NCBI GenBank assembly: GCA_003224195.1
Contig: QHYP01000013.1
Location: forward strand, 1,621 to 10,022
Source of the DNA: Acidobacteriota bacterium
Lineage (GTDB): Bacteria > Acidobacteriota > Terriglobia > Acidiferrales > UBA7541
Length of the DNA: 8,402 nt
Direction of reading: 5' to 3'
Under the pieces are notes generated by a model, which ran no database searches, was not told the DNA's origin, and saw nothing but the letters and a program-made list of their open reading frames with translations. The stretch's first letter is position 1. Each line of letters begins with the position of its first letter. This document shows positions 5,436-8,402 of this stretch, piece by piece. A program made the translations under genes and the position numbers.

Positions 5436-6338
5436 TCACTGGTGATTGGAGCTGTGCCAGGGGAGCGTCAGGAGAAAGTTTGCGATCGATTCAGTGAGCT
5501 TTCGCGGATATTCCAAACGCGCCATAGCAAGCGCCTGCTTTCTCACCAGGCGATTCCGCCCGATTCGGTACGTGTGAAAGAAGCGCGCTCGCCCGCGGAG
5601 GGCATGCTCCGGGAGAATCGAGCAGCCGAAACCCGCCTCCACTAAACTCTTGATGGCTTCCGTATCGTCAGCCTCCATAAGAACATGGGGCGTCAGGCCA
5701 ATGTCCGCGAAAAACCGATCGATGATCACGCGCATGTTGCTGCGTTTTGGATAGAGCACGAACGGAACGCCGCTTAGCTCGGAGGGCCGTATTGCGCCGA
5801 CATGGCCTCTGCGGACACGCGTCGGCGATGGACGCAGCAAAAGCAGTTCTTCCTCGAAAAGGGGCATTATTTTCAGGTTTTTTTGAGAAACCGGGAGAGA
5901 GATGAGACCCAGGTCAAAACGAGAATCGAGAAGCCCGGCCACGATCTCTTCGGTAACGCCCACAAAGATCTGAATCTCCGTGTTGGGAAACTGTTTCCGC
6001 AACAGGCGGAGTGGACGGCCGAGCCGGTAGATCAGGCTTGTGATTCCAGTGGCGAAGTGAAACGGACGAGCATCCGTAGAGGAGTTGTTCTCGAAATCGT
6101 GCCGCATCTGGTGCGCCTGCTTAATGAGCGCTCTGGCGCGCTCGGCAAGGCGGGACGCGGCGGGAGTCGGAATCAAGCGTCTGCCCGATCGCACGAACAG
6201 CTCCGTCTGGAGCTCGCCGGCGAGGCTGTGGAGCTGGAGGCTGATTGCGCCGGGAGACAAATGAACATGTTCGGCTGCCCGAGTCACGCTGGACGAATCC
6301 ATTACCGCAAGGAAGAGCTCGAGCTGGTGAATGTCCAT
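5436..6338 (-). CDS. LysR-family transcriptional regulator
   Basis: The 300-residue protein opens with MDIHQLELFLAVMDSSSVTRAAEHVHLSPGAIS-type sequence, the typical LysR winged helix-turn-helix (about 4-63) with the usual LFVRSGRRLIPTPA wing. It is followed by a linker helix and a periplasmic-binding-like effector domain (about 91-290), including FDLGLISLP (141-149), VPFVLYP and EAGFGCSILPEHAL (234-247). An in-frame ATG at 6386 would add 16 residues of no family character; GGAG (6346-6349) 7 bases before 6338 supports the shorter start, and LysR proteins usually begin just before this helix. The gene is divergent from the TonB-dependent receptor and codirectional with the downstream oxidoreductase operon, so either or both may be targets. 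The effector is unknown, perhaps a sugar or keto-sugar related to the operon (inference). Confidence 0.95.
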   Translation of the reverse strand: MDIHQLELFLAVMDSSSVTRAAEHVHLSPGAISLQLHSLAGELQTELFVRSGRRLIPTPAASRLAERARALIKQAHQMRHDFENNSSTDARPFHFATGITSLIYRLGRPLRLLRKQFPNTEIQIFVGVTEEIVAGLLDSRFDLGLISLPVSQKNLKIMPLFEEELLLLRPSPTRVRRGHVGAIRPSELSGVPFVLYPKRSNMRVIIDRFFADIGLTPHVLMEADDTEAIKSLVEAGFGCSILPEHALRGRARFFHTYRIGRNRLVRKQALAMARLEYPRKLTESIANFLLTLPWHSSNHQ

Positions 6339-6345
6339 CTCCAGG

Positions 6346-6349
6346 CTCC
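6346..6349 (-). promoter_or_regulatory. Ribosome binding site fixing the LysR start
   Basis: GGAG on the minus strand is 7 bases before ATG 6338, and no comparable motif is seen before the upstream ATG at 6386. Confidence 0.55.
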
Positions 6350-6457
6350 AAGGAAACGCGATCAGGCCGGCGCGCGTTTTGGGCATTGTCTCACAACTTC
6401 TACGCGAAGCTGCCCGATTGTTTAGTTTTCCTGAACAGAGGCTTTAGAAATTTGTCG

Positions 6458-6487
6458 TTGACAGGGTGCAATGTGCATTCCTATGGT
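6458..6487 (+). promoter_or_regulatory. Sigma-70-type promoter of the TonB-dependent receptor
   Basis: A perfect -35 TTGACA (6458-6463) is followed after 18 bases by TATGGT (6482-6487), or after 16 by CCTATG. This points to a start near 6494 and a leader of about 155 bases. Just upstream are two TTTAG words (6421-6425 and 6443-6447), 22 bases apart, in an AT-rich stretch where the divergent LysR protein could bind. Three GTGCA words sit in the spacer and around the -10. Confidence 0.5.
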
Positions 6488-6649
6488 GCAGGCAAGTTGC
6501 GATCATTTGGCCCCTCGGTCTTCTGGCAGCGTAGCCCGAAGCCGGCTCAGGCGGGGTTACTCTGACTTTAGACGCGGAGATTGCTTGAGAGGGGGCGGTA
6601 GTGCGTCCACGCGGACTTTGGGTCGGCCTCGTTTGCCGGGGGGTGTGCA
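6488..6649 (+). other. Long leader of the TonB-dependent receptor gene
   Basis: About 155 bases separate the likely transcription start from ATG 6650. The leader is GC-rich in its second half and contains a small hairpin, GTCC-ACGC-GGAC (6605-6616). No known riboswitch is recognised and there is no strong ribosome binding site, only a G-run at 6638-6643. Short open frames here lack start signals. Confidence 0.35.
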
Positions 6650-8402
6650 ATGAAAAAAGCTGCGTTGCTTATTCTCAGTGTTCTGTTCGTCCCAGTTTCC
6701 ACACGCGCGCAAGGCTTAGGCAGCATCGTGGGAACGGTGACAGATCCGTCGGGGGCGGCAATCGCGTCCGCAAAAATCATGGCGAAAGAAGCGGGCACGG
6801 GATTCGTGCGGGAGGCCAGAACAGACGACCAGGGGTACTACGTCATTCCTTCGCTCCGCCCAGCGGCCTATATCGTGAGCGTTGAAGCAAGAGGATTCAG
6901 CACCGCGAAGGAGAACATTACGCTGCTAGCGGATCAAACGTTGACGGTGAATGTGCAGTTGAAGCTTGGCGTGTCGACGGAAACTGTGACGGTGAACAGC
7001 GGCGACACGCAGGTGGATACGACGACGTCCATTCTCAAGCAAGTTATCGAACAGCAGCGCCTTACGGAGTTGCCGCTCAATGGCCGCAACGCGGCGCAAC
7101 TCACCCTATTGGTTTCTGGCGCCGTCAACTCGCCCGGAGGAGGCGCTGACCAGGGATTCACAAAAACTTTCCCGGGTGCGGTGACCATATCCGCCAACGG
7201 CGCGCGGCAAAACATGGTCAGCTATCAGCTCGACGGCGGCAACTACGTAGACGAATACACCAACGTCAACCAGCCGTTCCCATTCCCGGACGCACTGCAG
7301 GAATTCAGCGTGCAGACGAGCAACTACACCGCGGAATATGGCCAGAACGCCGGGGCGGCGGTAAACGTCATCACCAAGTCAGGCACCAACAGGTTCCACG
7401 GCGATGTGTTTGAGTTTGTGCGCAATGCAGTCTTCAACGCGAGAGGCTTCTTTGCGCCCTTCACGCTGCCGAACGGCCAACCGACAAAGGATAAAGGACG
7501 GGACCAAATCAAGCGGAACCAGTTTGGCGGCACGTTCGGCGGGCCGATCATTCACGACAAGACGTTCTTTTTCGCCGGGTATCAGGGCACCCGCTTCCGC
7601 AACATCGGAAATGCGTCGAGGTCAACCCTGCCCACGACCAACTTCGCTCCCAATGCCATACCTGCGAGCGGTCCTGTTACGAGTTCTACTACGTGCACGA
7701 GCGGGACGACTTCCTCGCCTTGCGATATCGAAACGTACCTCAATACGGGAGGCCCAGGCGGGGGCCCGGGAACCATCGATCCCGTGTCTCTGAATATCCT
7801 AAAGGGTTTGCCTCTGACTGCAAGCCGAACGGTGATCTTCCTGAGGCCGCAAGACGACAACTATGACGAAGTCATTGGGAAAGCAGACCACTCCTTCAGT
7901 CGAAGCGACCAGGTCGCCGTCCGTTATGATTACAACCGCTTCCACAGGGATGCGGTTTTTGATCCCGCCAATTTTCTGACGTATGCGAACGGGGCTACAA
8001 TACCGGCGCAAAACGCCTTGATCCACGAAACCCACCTGTTCAAACCGAATTTGATCAATGATTTCCGATTCGGCTATTCGCGGGAGGCAGCGCAGCGAGG
8101 TCCTGCCAGCACCGTGCCCAGTGTGAAAACGCTCGGCTCGAATATTCCCTTCCAGCCCCCCACGAATGCGATTCAGCAAATCCGGGTGAATAATGGGTTC
8201 AGCTTTGGAGATAACCCCAACGCATCCTTCGTGCGAAACAATTTCACATGGAGTGATGATGTGAGTTGGGTGGTGGCGAAACACGACTTGCGCTTCGGTG
8301 GTGTAATTGAACGCAGCCGCGTAGACCTCAACAACCTGTTCTTCCAGCCGGCCGAGTTTAGCTTTTGCACGCTGGCCCCCGGCCAAACTCCGACGCCGCC
8401 GC
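6650..8402 (+). CDS. TonB-dependent receptor, Oar-like, 3' end cut by window
   Basis: The frame is open without a stop for 584 codons to the window end. Residues 1-20 are a signal peptide (MKKAALLILSVLFVPVSTRA). Residues 23-105 form a carboxypeptidase-regulatory-like beta-sandwich (SIVGTVTDPSGAAI, then RTDDQGYYVIPSLRPAAY and a VEARGF turn). The plug domain follows: LPLNGRN (141-147), LDGGNYVDEYTN, and EFSVQTSNYTAEYGQNAGA with VNVITKSGTN (238-247). The start of the outer-membrane beta-barrel begins about residue 248. Acidobacteriota carry many such receptors, around 1000-1200 residues long, so roughly half is missing. They import large ligands, often carbohydrates, using TonB energy; the ligand here is not known. 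It is divergent from the LysR gene. A Gly/Thr/Ser-rich extracellular-loop-like stretch with two cysteines lies near residues 340-375. The ribosome binding site is weak (G-run only). No frameshift is seen. Confidence 0.93.
   Translation, partial: MKKAALLILSVLFVPVSTRAQGLGSIVGTVTDPSGAAIASAKIMAKEAGTGFVREARTDDQGYYVIPSLRPAAYIVSVEARGFSTAKENITLLADQTLTVNVQLKLGVSTETVTVNSGDTQVDTTTSILKQVIEQQRLTELPLNGRNAAQLTLLVSGAVNSPGGGADQGFTKTFPGAVTISANGARQNMVSYQLDGGNYVDEYTNVNQPFPFPDALQEFSVQTSNYTAEYGQNAGAAVNVITKSGTNRFHGDVFEFVRNAVFNARGFFAPFTLPNGQPTKDKGRDQIKRNQFGGTFGGPIIHDKTFFFAGYQGTRFRNIGNASRSTLPTTNFAPNAIPASGPVTSSTTCTSGTTSSPCDIETYLNTGGPGGGPGTIDPVSLNILKGLPLTASRTVIFLRPQDDNYDEVIGKADHSFSRSDQVAVRYDYNRFHRDAVFDPANFLTYANGATIPAQNALIHETHLFKPNLINDFRFGYSREAAQRGPASTVPSVKTLGSNIPFQPPTNAIQQIRVNNGFSFGDNPNASFVRNNFTWSDDVSWVVAKHDLRFGGVIERSRVDLNNLFFQPAEFSFCTLAPGQTPTPP

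Overview
This window looks like a piece of an Acidobacteriota chromosome, probably a Solibacter/Bryobacter-like or related soil or subsurface lineage. That rests on moderately high GC, a large TonB-dependent receptor of the Oar type (N-terminal carboxypeptidase-regulatory-like domain followed by an LPLNGRN plug motif), a DUF6807/PmoA-like protein between two Gfo/Idh/MocA oxidoreductases, and intergenic DNA full of short structured repeats. No marker gene (rRNA, ribosomal protein) is present, so the assignment is inference.

Layout. Positions 1-1093 hold no convincing gene. They contain a degenerate tandem array of ~75-base units (36-290), each foldable into hairpins, with a terminator-like end on the minus strand; a 52-base REP-like repeat (523-574) that recurs at 1709-1760; and a pair of 24-base direct repeats (689-737). 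A small exported CHRD-domain protein is at 1094-1663 (+). A perfect interrupted palindrome, TGACCGC-N2-GCGGTCA, lies just upstream of it and recurs with a 3-base spacer inside its coding region.

Convergent to it is a tightly packed minus-strand operon, read right to left: a Tat-exported Gfo/Idh/MocA oxidoreductase (5222-3864), a secreted DUF6807 protein (3877-2813, overlapping by 14 bases) and a cytoplasmic Gfo/Idh/MocA oxidoreductase (2798-1773, 14-base gap). Upstream of the operon, in the same direction, is a LysR-family regulator (6338-5436). Divergent from the regulator is a TonB-dependent receptor (6650 to the window end, cut off), with a good sigma-70 promoter and a leader of about 150 bases.

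How it may work together (inference): the receptor brings a carbohydrate or glycoside across the outer membrane. The Tat-exported dehydrogenase and the DUF6807 protein act on it in the periplasm, and the cytoplasmic dehydrogenase works on the product. The LysR protein sits where it could control both the receptor and the operon. The substrate cannot be read from the sequence.
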